64,000 nucleotides of DNA from Boesenbergia rotunda (Eukaryota > Streptophyta > Magnoliopsida > Zingiberales > Zingiberaceae). The stretch spans positions 53,109 through 117,108 of the forward strand of contig JAGFNQ010002611.1 of assembly GCA_024364735.1 (NCBI GenBank), written 5' to 3'. This document shows, piece after piece, positions 23,943 to 36,500 of the stretch; the stretch's first letter is position 1; every line of letters begins with the position of its first letter. The notes beneath the pieces are model-generated. The model ran no database searches. It saw nothing but the letters and a program-made list of their open reading frames with translations, and had not been told where the DNA came from. The translations under genes were made by a program, and so were the position numbers.

Positions 23943-23953
23943 CTCTGATACCA
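23943..23953 (-). other. Primer-binding site, initiator tRNA-Met type
   Basis: The minus strand reads TGGTATCAGAG, five bases from the LTR start at 23959. It matches the plant initiator tRNA-Met primer-binding site and sets the orientation of the element. Confidence 0.9.
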
Positions 23954-23958
23954 AAAAT

Positions 23959-26869
23959 TGTCACGCCCCGAGGAGCTGCCCGTCCGATACCGACCGGACT
24001 GCCACTCCCTCGACCGACGGACAATTCAGAAACCTAACCTCTACGACCACCTCAGATGATTGTACCACAGCCTATAGGGCTGGAACAACCGTCTGAAATC
24101 AACAAAAACGAAAACGACGACAAAAACTGCGTACCGGTACGACTTACGACAAACACAACGCACAAGGGCCTCCACGGCACACAAAAGTACAACCAAATCG
24201 AATAAGAACACAGCGGAAGATAATAAAGCAAATACACAGTACCGACACCCAAATACAGGGACTATAAGTCAAAGAAACATCTCGACGCAAGGTGATGGGA
24301 CTGGCAGCTGGACCCTCCTGGCGATCAACCTGAAATAAAAACAAGGAGCTACGGGGTGAGTTCATAGAACTCAGCTGATAACTCATATATATGCAGGATA
24401 GTCTAAGCTAGCAATAGAGATACAACTATCAAGATATCACAGGTACTATCCATACTAAATAAAGCAAATCCGAGAAGCAGAACAAACATACCAGCGATGC
24501 AGGGTCATCAAGACCATGAAAAAGGGTCTCCTGAATGTGCATGTAAATCATGTGCAACAACCACATACAGCAATTGTAAAGAAATACGTATGCACATGGT
24601 GCAATGACATGGTCACCTCTGTCGCCGGTCAGACATCGTCACCTGTATACGGGAGGAATCTGAGCGGGAAGCCAACCTCCGGCGTAGAGCTGTGACTCCA
24701 TCCGTACTCGACCCATCCGGGAAGCCATCCCTACCCCGGGTAATAGAGCGATCGAGTAGACGGTATGCTACCGGCGTAACACCCCTACCCCATGACCTAC
24801 CCGGGTAGCCTTCTCTACCTCCGGTCATCATCCGTAGAACTGGGGGGATATCTCTATCTGAGTGTTACACCTACCCCATGTAGTATGGGGGAGAAAAGTC
24901 TCTCTCATCTCCTGGTATTAGGGCAACTCAAGGAGGGACCCCTGCCTGCTACCACGCTCCGATCCACTAACCCATGAGTGCTTGAGCGGAGCAGCACAGG
25001 GCATCCTACCCATACTCCGTCAACCACTACCCCATGAGTGGCCGTATGGGTAGGTCAGTATGACTGTCGACCTAGCCTACCCAACAATGGGCCCCTGGTC
25101 AACAGTGATGCAAGGTGCACGATGATGCATGACGTCAGTCACCACAGCATCTACTATCTAATCCACCTACATCAACATGATATGCAAGGATCACATATAA
25201 TTATGCACCATATCCTAAATCCTAGAGGGTATCAGTATCACATATCAGGTCTAGTATATATATCATAGTAACGAAAAACAAATACACGCAAATAACACCC
25301 TATCGCTAATCCTAGCATATCAAGCATATAAAGCTGTGACTATCTAGGAGATAAGTCAGAGGTACCCGCCTCCAATGTAATAGATAATAAGCGAAGAGAA
25401 ACCCCCGTCTGAAATAATATCCGTCGCAAGTGGAGTCCAAATCGTCAAATCAGTGTCCTGTACCATGAACATAAATTTAGCTATTTACAATAGTACCAAT
25501 AGCTAAATTAATGCTAAACAATATTAGGATCTAACCCTAACTATCACATATAACCCAAAACAGAACAACCCTAAACCAGACCAACCCCTCACGGCAACCT
25601 ACCAAATCAGCACCAATCCACCATAATCGAATTCAAAAGTCCAACAGGTCAAGCACAAATCATTACACTCTTATCATCAGCAACCCTAATCAAAGAACTA
25701 CACTCCAGAGGACTACGGTTACAGTCAACAGATCGAAATAAGAAAACACCAACAGAGGAATGACACAAACAACCCAAGTCAACGCATAGCACCATGAACA
25801 ATTCACGGCAGTGATCAGAAACCAAAACACAAGCTTACGGTAGCAATCCGTAAAACCAAATCAAAACTCATGATACAGTCCTCACAACTGTGCAAATCCA
25901 CCTAAACAGAACAATCCAACTATATGGCAAGGAAAACTGATCAGAACCACTTAATCCAAGATCTCAGAATCATCCTTAACAGAGTAAAACCAACATCCAA
26001 AATTAGAGACCAAGATTGATCAATAATTGACCAAGAACAGTATAGCGAATTTCACCTACGAATCAAGCAATTCAACACACAATTACAAAGATTCCATCCC
26101 AAAGCTCTCAAATCGATCTTCACAGAACACTTAACAGAGCCAAGATCACAATACCCAACTCAACCCATTGACCTCATCCAATCGAAGCAGCAAATCCCCA
26201 AACCAATACAACAACGGAACCCTAGTTTACGCTAATAAACAATCTCACGGTAGTTCCAAATCAAAATCGAAGTAAAACCACAAGGTAGAAACCTCAAGAA
26301 CAAAACCAACAAAACATCCAAGCTAACTCATCCTTACCTGGTCGGATTCAACGACGAGGTGCTCAGTCGGTGACGCCAATCCCCTTCACCTCTTCCAAAC
26401 TTCAAATCGAGTAGATCTGGATCTGTCAGAAGAAGTCAATCGCGATCTGCTCTAGACCCGAGCTACCTTCTTCCCCAAGGTCCTAGATCAGCCCCTCTGC
26501 GAACCCTAGATCAAGAACGCGACAAGATCACCGAGAAATTAGGGAAGAGGATTACAGAGATCGGGAAAACCCTCACCTGAACTCAATCCCTTTGCAGACC
26601 TCCGGCGGAGAGATCCGAGCGATCGCCGGCGCTCGTTGGAACGATCGGCGGCAGTGGATCGAATACGGGGAAGAAGGAAGAAGAAGAACCGGAAGAGGGA
26701 GTTCGGCTGGCCTCGAGATCTGCCGATTGGAGAAGGAAAGGAAAGGAAAGTAAATAAAAAGGGCTGTCCTTTTATGATTAGCCCCCTCCAAGTTTAGCCA
26801 ATCCCATAAGAGTCCCTAAGTTTAGGTGGCTTTGCTCTTAAGCCCTCAAATATTTTCCAAATGTTAACA
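23959..26869 (-). repeat. 5' LTR of the chromovirus (2911 bp)
   Basis: The partner of 16817-19727, adjacent to the primer-binding site and therefore the 5' LTR of the minus-strand element. It ends TTAACA directly before the right copy of the target duplication ACGTT. Confidence 0.96.
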
Positions 26870-26874
26870 ACGTT

Positions 26875-27890
26875 TATCCCAAGAGCCTATTCACAGTTCG
26901 CCCCAAGGCTTGTGAAGAGTGGTAAATCACGGTACTGAGGCTGGCCTCTTAGGTGGAAGGAATTTATCCTCTAAAGGAATGAATCTTTGGGAGGAGGTGA
27001 GAGAAGGGAAAGGAAGGGTAAATGTGGGGAAGGGGAGAATTGATGCTTGTTTAGGATGAAGTGAATTAAGAAGGGGAAAGTGAGAGAAGAGTAAGTTTGA
27101 CCTCTGTATGCTCGAGAATTGATGCAATTTCTTATCCCAGATTGGGATGTAAGGAAGGGGAAGGTGAACTTGTTTTAATTTTAATATTTTATCCCTCGGG
27201 ATTCAGTTTTCTTCACCATTGAAGGAAAGGTCTGTCGGAATATTGACATCCACCCATCGACTGCCCTCCCAGAGTTCTCCTTCCTCGTCGGAGACATCTT
27301 TAGTGAATAGAACTCCTCCTTGGATGAACCCCCAATCATCTTGTTCTCATACATATGGTGAAATTGGCGTTGAAGGTGCCAAGGAATTAAAAAAATCGAA
27401 GGACGCCACGACGGAGAGAGATGGCTTTGGAGCACCGTCATAGGAAGCGTCGAAACCGATACGGAGCGAGTCTCATCCTTATCCGAGTATCCGCTACGAG
27501 GGATTCGTCTCATGTGTCGGCGTACAAAGAATGCGACAGCAAGAGTGACGAGCACACCGAGCGAGGAGCGAGAGAACTACGCCGAGAACTATGCCTTTTC
27601 TTCCGCTTCGGAGTTCGTGGTCGGAGGAAATATAGGCAGGACATTTTTGTAACTTTATATAATAAATCTTAGTTCTTTCCTCCCTTACTTTCCCTAATGA
27701 ACTTAGGGGATTCAAATCTTACTTTTGTGTTGTAATTTTATGACTCGATCATCAATTCGGTTAAGCCTAGGTGGGGGTTGTCATGCTGCTTAATAAAAAA
27801 AATAGAAGTTTTTCATCACCGATATTTGAGATGATAATTAATCGTCCTTCCACTGTATCATAATTCTGGGATCGAACCGCATCATGCTGC
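26875..27890. other. Intergenic DNA, possible old element
   Basis: No gene is recognised. Purine-rich GGGAAAGGAAGG-like DNA at 27000-27180 and pyrimidine-rich TTCCTCCCTTACTTTCCC at 27675-27695 are roughly complementary and could be the arms of a degenerate foldback or MULE-type element. The minus-strand open frame at 27181-27555 has no domain I know. Confidence 0.35.
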
Positions 27891-27893
27891 TTA

Positions 27894-28372
27894 GGCTGCG
27901 TTTGGTACGGGATAATATAATCGAGTCTGTAATGTAATCAAGGTTGTAATGTAATTAATGTAATCAAGATTACATTACTATGTTTGGTAACGAGTTATAT
28001 GTAATCTTTGATAACCATAGGCTGCGTTTGATGAAGGGGTAATCCATCCTGTAATGTAATCAAAGATTGACTGCCAACGACCGACAACGACGACCGACGA
28101 CCATGGTTGACGACGACCCGACGATCGACGACCGACGACCGGCACCGGCGGCCGGCCGTCGAACGACGCTGCCCGGCCGACAACTTTACAAGCTATAATG
28201 TAATCGGATTACATTGGTTTTATTTTGTAATCCAAATTACAAATCATCAAACTCTTTTGTAATCGAGATTACATTATATTACGATTTTAAAGTTACTCCA
28301 AACAAAGAAATCCACTCTGTAATATAATCTTGATTACATTACAGGGTGGATTACGCCCTACCAAACGCAGCC
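27894..28372. mobile_element. PIF/Harbinger-like MITE with TTA target duplication
   Basis: The element starts GGCTGCGTTTGGTA and ends TACCAAACGCAGCC, perfect inverted repeats over 13-14 bases. It is flanked by TTA on both sides (27891-27893 and 28373-28375), the 3-bp duplication of PIF/Harbinger elements. GTAATGTAATC and GATTACATTAC words recur inside. A second copy of the end, GGCTGCGTTTGATG, occurs internally at 28020, suggesting one MITE inserted in another or an end duplication. A GC-rich core (CGACGACC words) lies at 28078-28190. Confidence 0.85.
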
Positions 28373-28375
28373 TTA

Positions 28376-28959
28376 ATAAGTTGTTACATAGCGGTGACTT
28401 CGTCTAGCAAATATATAGATCTTACAATAAACCAATAAGTGCAAATGGAAATGGGATCCTTTGTGCCATTTTTCTCTCTATCCCACCTGTCTCACTCGTC
28501 GGTGACGGTCGGCGAGTCGTTCGATCGTCGATCGGACATCATTGATGATTTTTGATCGTCATCCCGAATCAAATGATATCCTGGAAGAATAGTGAGTCGG
28601 TTGGAATCGCTGCAATTGTAATCTCGTCGGATTCGACGGTGAATCCGGTGGGATCGCAATTACGGCAATCCTAACGGGTTCATCGTACCCTTCAAGGTAT
28701 AGTTTTATCTAGTGGTATTCGATCGACGATCGAACGATTCATCGGCCATCATCGATAAGTGAAACAGGCGGGACAGGGATCTGCCCTCGTGCAAATGGGC
28801 CAAGATTGATCGTAGGATTTAGGCGGTTGATTGGGCCTCCAATAGTATGTCGTCCCGTGCTCTTCCAACCATTCACAAATCCAGTAAGGATTCGTTTACG
28901 TCAGGCTCACTTCACCATGAAACCCTAGCTATTTGTTGTGTCCGAGCTCATTACGCGCT
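28376..28959. promoter_or_regulatory. Upstream region of the RNase II gene
   Basis: About 580 bp between the MITE and the RNR1-type start codon. It contains a short inverted pair of GATCGTCGATCGGAC/GATCGACGATCGAACG words (about 28525 and 28722). No TATA box was identified with confidence. The promoter and 5' UTR are inferred only from position. Confidence 0.35.
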
Positions 28960-30493
28960 ATGAGAACGCCCATGGCGACAAGGGCGATGAGCGGTCGCGG
29001 CTTGTTGCGTGTCGCCACGTATCCTCCGATTTCGTCTTTCATCTCCCTCCGTTTCTTCCACCCAAGCAGTCGCCATTCCCCGCTACGCGTCGGAATCCAC
29101 GAGGTCGGGCATGGTAGTTCCTTGAACCCTCCTGGGTTCGTATTGACTCGCCAATTCCGACTGCAGACCTTGGGCGAGCGCGTCTACGTGCACAGCCTCG
29201 TCAATTCCGTCATGGAGGAGTTGGCTGTTATTCGTACCAACCGCCGAATCCGCGCTACCATCAAGTAATTCGACTATTTTTATTAATAAATGGATGTAAA
29301 ATCATGTGTTCATCTGAAGTTCTCATGTTTTCGGTACTCAGTTTTGGCTGAACTGCAAACTCCAAATTGACCATCAAATGCTTATGTTGGCATAATCTTA
29401 TCTGCCAAATCACCAAGTACAAGCCAGTGTTTGTTTTGATTACATGATTGAAACTTTTGGGCTTTGCGGGCTATAAGATTTCGTTGTAGAAAAAACTATT
29501 CAAGTGGATAAAATTAACATTTTTCAGACTGTGGATTTGAAAAAGTCATTGTATGCAATGTATTACTATAATCTGTTAAAAGTACTTGGATTTTTTTTGC
29601 TACGGTTGTGGTTTCACAGTGTCAATGCAATCTGAAGTTCAAGGCCCTTTGGTAACTTGTGTTCTTGTAGGAACTATTTTGAGACTTCTTTTATGATATT
29701 TAATTTGGTCCACATAATATTCACAAGCCTCATTGAAATATTATTTATTTGACAAGTGACATAAACTAGAAGTCTTTTAAATACAGTTTGTTTCATTTTT
29801 TTATACAGTGATGTAGTAAAATGATATAACTATTTGGATGGTGGCGTTGAAAACCCAAAACAGAGTTATCACTCGTCTCTTGGAGAACACAATCATTACA
29901 TGATGCTCGTAGTGCTTAAAATTTCGAACTGTTTTGCTGGATATGGGTGGAACATCTTGTTTTGCCCATGGACCGGGACCAGGACTGGCACAATGCCGGC
30001 ACCCAGAGACGTCGCACGGGTTCGGATTCGTACTGCGAGCCCAACAACCCATCCGGACTCGTCACGCGAGCCTGGCGACGAGTTTAGACACGTCACACAG
30101 GCTGACCTGCTCACTGTCATCACAGAACGGAGAACAACGGTAGGTTTTAACTTAGGCTTTAATAATAAACTTAGGTTTTAATCAACTTCCAACTATGATT
30201 GAGATAATTTAAATAGTCTTACTTAAAGCTTAATAAAATTATCCCATTATATATATATATATATATTTTATATCTTTTATTTTTAAATATTTAGATTAAA
30301 TTTTTTATTTTTAGTTAATATATTTTATATTTAAAAAAACTTAAACTATGTTAGCACGGTACGATACGGTATCGAAACCGTAAACCATGCTTCAGACTAT
30401 TAACTAGTGAGTGCACAATACAGAGTAATCAAATGTATGTGACATAATTAATATTTTCCAATTTATTATCTCTTTACACCCTGACAAAATCTG

Positions 30494-30549
<56 letters not shown>

Positions 30550-33500
30550 TTGTGTGTGTGTGTGTAAATTTCTCCTCGTTCTTTCTTCAGGTATTTCATA
30601 TCCTGTTTGTACTTTGACTTCAATCCTATAGGTCATCCAGATAAATACGGTAATACAAGTTAATTTTTATGCACTTAGACCATTACTTATTCAAGTATGA
30701 CTCTGTCTATTTTGACAGGCATAGATAATTGTATTTTAAATCAAGGTTCTAACCTTTTCCATTACTGTAAGATATGAGTGTTTGAATCAAACGATTTGTG
30801 GGGCATATTACACAATATGATGGTTTAGATTTAATATGATATGTATTATACGTATGAATTAGAAAGCGACAATTCAATTTTATTCAATACAAATGTTATT
30901 TTATATGTTTATACGAAAAAATAATGAAAACCCAGCAGAAATTTGATCCCTTTGTTTTAATGTAAAACTAATATATTGAGACATTAAGTTAAACTCAGTA
31001 GATAGGATTAGGAAAATAAACCGAAGCCATTTAAACAGAAAGAAACAATGAATCTTCTATGTTAAGATAAGAAGTACAGAAGTAATGAAATGAATAATAT
31101 ATGATACAATTCCTATGGCATCATTTGGAATGTAAATACTGTTTCAAGTGAGGTAGAAATATGTTTAACCTATATAATTTTTGTCCAAATTTTGCAGTTT
31201 ACAATTTGATACGATTCAGTATTCATGATTCAAAAAATTGACCAAACAATTAGGATATGCACCTTACTTTTGATAACCTTGCTCGGAACTCTTACATGTG
31301 GCTTGCATGATTTTAGCAATTTCTAAATGATGGTTCTGATCTGTCCTTTGTAGAGCTAATATCCATCATTGATAAATCCCATGATCTTGATAACCATGAT
31401 TGGCTTAATGTAGCGGTACACTTTTATTTATATTATATGTTTCCCTACATGAACTGGTATTATGTGTTGCAAGAGATACACCAAAGCTCCATGACCTTAC
31501 CTAAGCCACTCAGTTTCCTAAAAGTGCAAAAGCGTCCAAACTCATTGTGCCTATGATGAGATGGCTAACATAATAACAGCTATCGATACTTCCTAAAAAA
31601 TTTGTTATGCAGCTTAAAACTGATTTTGGGGAGAGCTATGGACAATTCTCGTATGTTAATTGTGTTTTAGTTTCATTAGTCGTTCGCTATAATTTTCATT
31701 TTATTCCAGAGTGGGATTTCCGGTCAATAAGGAGTTATCTGATGGTATATCAGAAAAGAAGATGCTGCAGAAGGGCTTGCTACTGGAATTTAGAAAGGAT
31801 TCTCAAAAGACATTGTTAGCTGTGGTCCAAAAACCTGACGGGAAGAAGAATTGGATGGTCCATGATCAGGTTTTTGTTTAGGGAAAATTTAATTTCACCC
31901 TTGAAAGTTACCTGCTTTTCCAAACAAGGGGATTTTTTTTTTTTGAGTCATCAAAATGCACCCCCAGAGTTTGAAAACTCTTACCATTTTACCTACAATT
32001 AGTAACACTATTAATTCGCTAAGTTAACAGAATGTTGACTTGGCAAATTTTCAACTCCCATGAAATGATGCTATGCCATCTTTTTATTAAAAAAAAAACT
32101 TATTCTGATGATTCTAAACCTTGGGTGGTTGGGCTAGGGGAGGGGTGGATGTGAGCATTTTTTAAAAAAGTAAACCTTGGAAGGTGTAGTGATTTATGGA
32201 CATCATTGCTATCTTAATACATGTTTGTCTTTGTTAGTTGCCGTCTTTCTAAGTAGTTTGTGGTGTATAATGTGAGAGGTAGAATGGCGTGATTTGCTCA
32301 ATAAAGCCCCAGCAAGTTACATACATAGTACCTGGAGCTGAAAATTTTGATCATGCAACTATTTCTGATTTTATTCAGAAAGCTCAAGATCTCTTGGTGA
32401 GTGTTAGAAGATATTACAGTTATATAATCTTTGTATTTTTCTTTGCAACTACTTGGTTGTTTTGTACAGGATCCATCAATTTTAGAGTGTGCTTGGGCGG
32501 AACTTTTAGAAAATAAAAAGTCAGTTACAGCTGAGGAGTTAGCAGAGGTAATTATTTGCTGAACAAGTTAATATACTTGAACTCTGACCATTGGTTAATG
32601 GTGCTTGTCACATTTGTCAGATGATATATGGAAGCAGGGAATCTCTTGAAAGCTACTGTGCTCATCTCTTGTTGTCAAGAGATGATGTATATTTTAGTGT
32701 GGTTGACAACAGAGACTATTGTTCTGCATATGAACCTCGAGCCAGTGTTCAGGTGTTTCCTTTATGCATTTTTAATTTTTTATATACCCTTTATTAGTTT
32801 AATTTCAATGGTACTTTGCCTTTTGATTTTTTGATATTTGTTTCTACTAAATATACTCCCATTTATGTAAAGGTTTACTTTGATGGACACCATAAAGTAA
32901 ATTAGAATCAGTAGCATGGATAAATTAGCAGCTACTGTATGGCATTCTGTATTTAATGTTAATTATGATGTTAGTATCTCACAGTAGGAGAATGGAAGAC
33001 CCTTATTGAACATTCCTAATAGCTGCCACTTACCTTTCTCTTTGTCTTTTTATCTTCTGTGGTATTAAATTTTTGATTGGCTTGTCAAAGACAAACAACT
33101 CAATTAATGTTAAAAGCTCAATCCTTGTATGCATTTGCATGCTAACCTATGAGGTTTTTCAATCAAGCTTCAAGGCAACACAAATTTTATGTTTAGATAT
33201 TCCGTCTTTTGCTATGAGCATTATTGGATCTTCGATCTTCACCATCATTAGATCTATAGGATGAATCCTCTTTATGACTAGCTTCTTAGTGACTGACACT
33301 CTTAACTATGTGAGTCCTGATCAATATAGTGTTGCTGTGTTGTTATAAAATTTCTCATATATAAAATTGTTATTTTTTTCTTGTACTGATTATATTTAGC
33401 TTAGTTGTTTTATTGTCTTTTAATGACTAAGTGCTGCAAGTAGCACTCATGCATTGCCTCGTGTCTTCTGGCACAAAGGTGTAACAAGCAGGCAGTGTGT

Positions 33501-36500
33501 GAAACTGCGACCCACTGTCTTTCTTCAACGATAGAAAAATCATTTTGCTTCATCAGGCATAATGCTTCTATGCACATCTTAGAAGCAGCCTAAAAGGAGG
33601 ATGGATGAACTTTGGTTGTTGACATGCCTCTATTATAGGCTCATGGTTGTTTTGCTGGGATATTTTAGAGATGAGCACTATGGAGCACTACAATTTTACT
33701 TATTTTCTGGTCCTCTGTTTTTCGTGCTTTTTTTTGTGCTGCCATGCCAAAGTTTTTTTTTTATTATTATTATTTTATGGTGTGTTAGGTGGTGGAGCTC
33801 TCACAAAGGAAGCTTGCCAAGCAATCTTCTGAGAAGGAACTTGAAGAGTTTGTGCATTTACTAATGTCTGCAAAAGCTATGCTTCCATGTTCAAAACCAT
33901 CTAGAAGTTCATGGATGGTTGAAGATAAAGTTAAAAGGAAAATTCAATGTCTCGAGGCTTATGCTTTAGATATGCTCGAAAGTGATGAACAGAGGAAAAC
34001 TGCTGGAAATGTAATATTTGCTTGCTTGGTTGTGTTGACCTTTTATCCAGTTATTGATTACAATTGCTTCCTCTCAATCTTTTGTGATATGATAGTTAAT
34101 ATTCACAACCTGCCACAAGGAGTGTGGATATCCAACCATTGTGATAGTGGTGTATTGAATGTTGGTTAATTTTTGGTCGCCACATCCTTTTTAAGAAAAA
34201 GTGTGTGGCATCTAGCTCATCTTTATAATTAGCTTAGCATATTTATGTATAAAAAAAGAATTTTGGAGCTATTACTCTTGTTGGTTCATTTGATGAGCAT
34301 ATGCTAAATATTATATCCATCATTTAGCTTAATCTCTTTACTTCATTCATTTCAAATGTTTTTATTTGTTCAATGGTGCAATAAATTCAACATATTCTTG
34401 TATTTACACCATTGTTTCAATAGATACTCAAGGCAATGGGATTAACAAAGACATCATCTGCTGCAATTAACCTCCTTATAGATATTGGTTACTTCCCTGT
34501 ACATGTCAATCTTGATCTCCTTAAGCTCAGAATTAAGACTGACTACAGTGATGAAGTCTTGTCGGTATCTGAAAACCTTTTAATGGGTTCTGATGATCCT
34601 GATCGGGTGAGTGTATATGCTGGATATACTTTTATGTTTATTTTGTTATGTATCACTATTATGACTTTAATGTATTGTTATTTGTCTATAGAGTAACAGA
34701 AAGGACCTTACATCTCTGAAAGTGTATGCAATTGATGTGGATGATGCTGATGAGGTAAGATTCAGGCACATGAAGTGCCATCAATATGCTTGACTCTTGT
34801 TGAATATCATGGGTATGTTGAATTCTGAATATCATTGGTATGTTGAATACTTTGTTGATTGTGCAGCTTGATGATGCGTTAAGTGCTACAAGGCTACCAG
34901 ACGGAAAGATAAAAGTGTGGATCCATGTTGCTGATCCCACATGTTTGGTTGCACCTCGTAGTATAATTGACCGGTTTTCATCTGTACTATTTTTGTCTGT
35001 GCTCTAATTTAGTGTGGTGTTTCTAAATTGATAATTTGCTTTGCAATGGCAGGGAGGCACTTAGAAGAGGAACTTCCATATTTTTGCCTACTGCTACCTA
35101 TCCAATGTTCCCAGAAAAGCTAGCGATGGAGGGTATGAGTTTGCAACAAGGCAAAATATGCAAAACTGTCAGCGTATCAGTAACATTAAGGGAGGATGGA
35201 AGGTAATTTATAATCATGTGTATAAACTTCTATAAATGCACGTTTTAACTTTTTCAAGTCCAGCATTGCAGATTTGGCTATAGAGAACTCAATTATCAGA
35301 CCCACCTATATGCTGACTTATGAGAGTGCTACTGAATTACTTCATCTGAATTTGGAAGAGGAGGCTGAACTTCGGATTCTATCAGAAGCTGCCCTGCACC
35401 GTTTCCAGTGGCGTCGAAGTCAGGTGTCTGTTTAACCTATTTTTCAATTGCTCCTACTTGTTACCTTGTGTTACATTTGAGTTGGTTTACTATTTGTTTG
35501 ATGTTGTCATGCTCTAATTTAAACACAATACATGGAAATGTATCCATGTAAATTTTATCATAAGAGTTATGCTTAGAAAGAGATAGTATATGTGTATCTG
35601 TCAAATGGACCTTCTTTGCAACATATTATACTAATATTGAATTTTAGAAATCGCCAAAATCATTCTTTTATGTACCTGTACGAGGGCCATGTTGATAATG
35701 ATTGTGGAATCTAACCTACAATTAATCCTCGTGCTTTCTCACTACTTTTAGTTAGGATTTCATTCACATCAATTTTAACTATTGAAACATTTTTTGAGTA
35801 AAGGAGCAAAAGTTAATAGAACCTCAACCTTAAACTTTCAATTATATGAGAACCTCTTTTGAATATAAGAAATTTTCTTCTTGTCATTGTCAGTCATATA
35901 TTGAAGTTAGTATTGTTATATAATATGCAATATCTTAACAGTTACATTGCATTGTTTATGCATACTATATTAACGTTTGATATGTTTATGATGTTAACTT
36001 GAAATGTTTGTTATAATAATTATTTATTAAATTGTAATTTTTTTTTTAAATCTTAAATTGTAGGATCAAAAAATTGTGTGTTAATCCCACAATCTGATAT
36101 GATCCCTTCACCGTGCTTGATTATGATTTTGATCATGACAACCTTCATTTCGATTTAGTGAAAGTTACCTTGGTGCTGGTTGAGTTGGGAAAAAACGAAC
36201 CACTTAGTGAAGGCGCTCAAAGTGGCAGAAGCTGGCCTTATATGTGCTTTGCTGTTTTAGGCATTCACACAAATGAAGCATGAGAATTGACGTGCATTAA
36301 TGCAATTTGGAAAAGTGAACCACTTAGCTAAAGCATATCAACATATTTGTTTTCCTAAAAATTCATGTGAGAACATCATAACTTAAAATATACAGTCTCA
36401 ATCTTCAAAGCAAGATCTTGTAAAATTAGAAATCCTGATACGATTAATTCTCCATGTTTTTGTTTATTAGGCATGACAACAATCTTGGATAACTTAGGTG

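Larger units (their letters stand above)
16817..26869 (-). mobile_element. Complete Ty3/gypsy chromovirus (Tekay/Del-like), very young insertion
   Basis: Two LTRs of exactly 2911 bp (16817-19727 and 23959-26869), each TGTCACGCC...TTAACA, are flanked by the perfect 5-bp duplication ACGTT (16812-16816 and 26870-26874). The primer-binding site beside the right LTR and the polypurine tract beside the left LTR place the element on the minus strand. I could find only one LTR difference, T at 19474 against C at 26616. The 4.2-kb interior contains decayed integrase and a decayed pol C-terminus with many stops; I did not locate reverse transcriptase. It must have been moved by proteins supplied from another copy. 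Confidence 0.95.

Noticed and set aside
16817..26869. Segmental duplication or assembly repeat
   Set aside because: The perfect TSD, primer-binding site and polypurine tract at the right places show that the duplicate segments are LTRs of one element.
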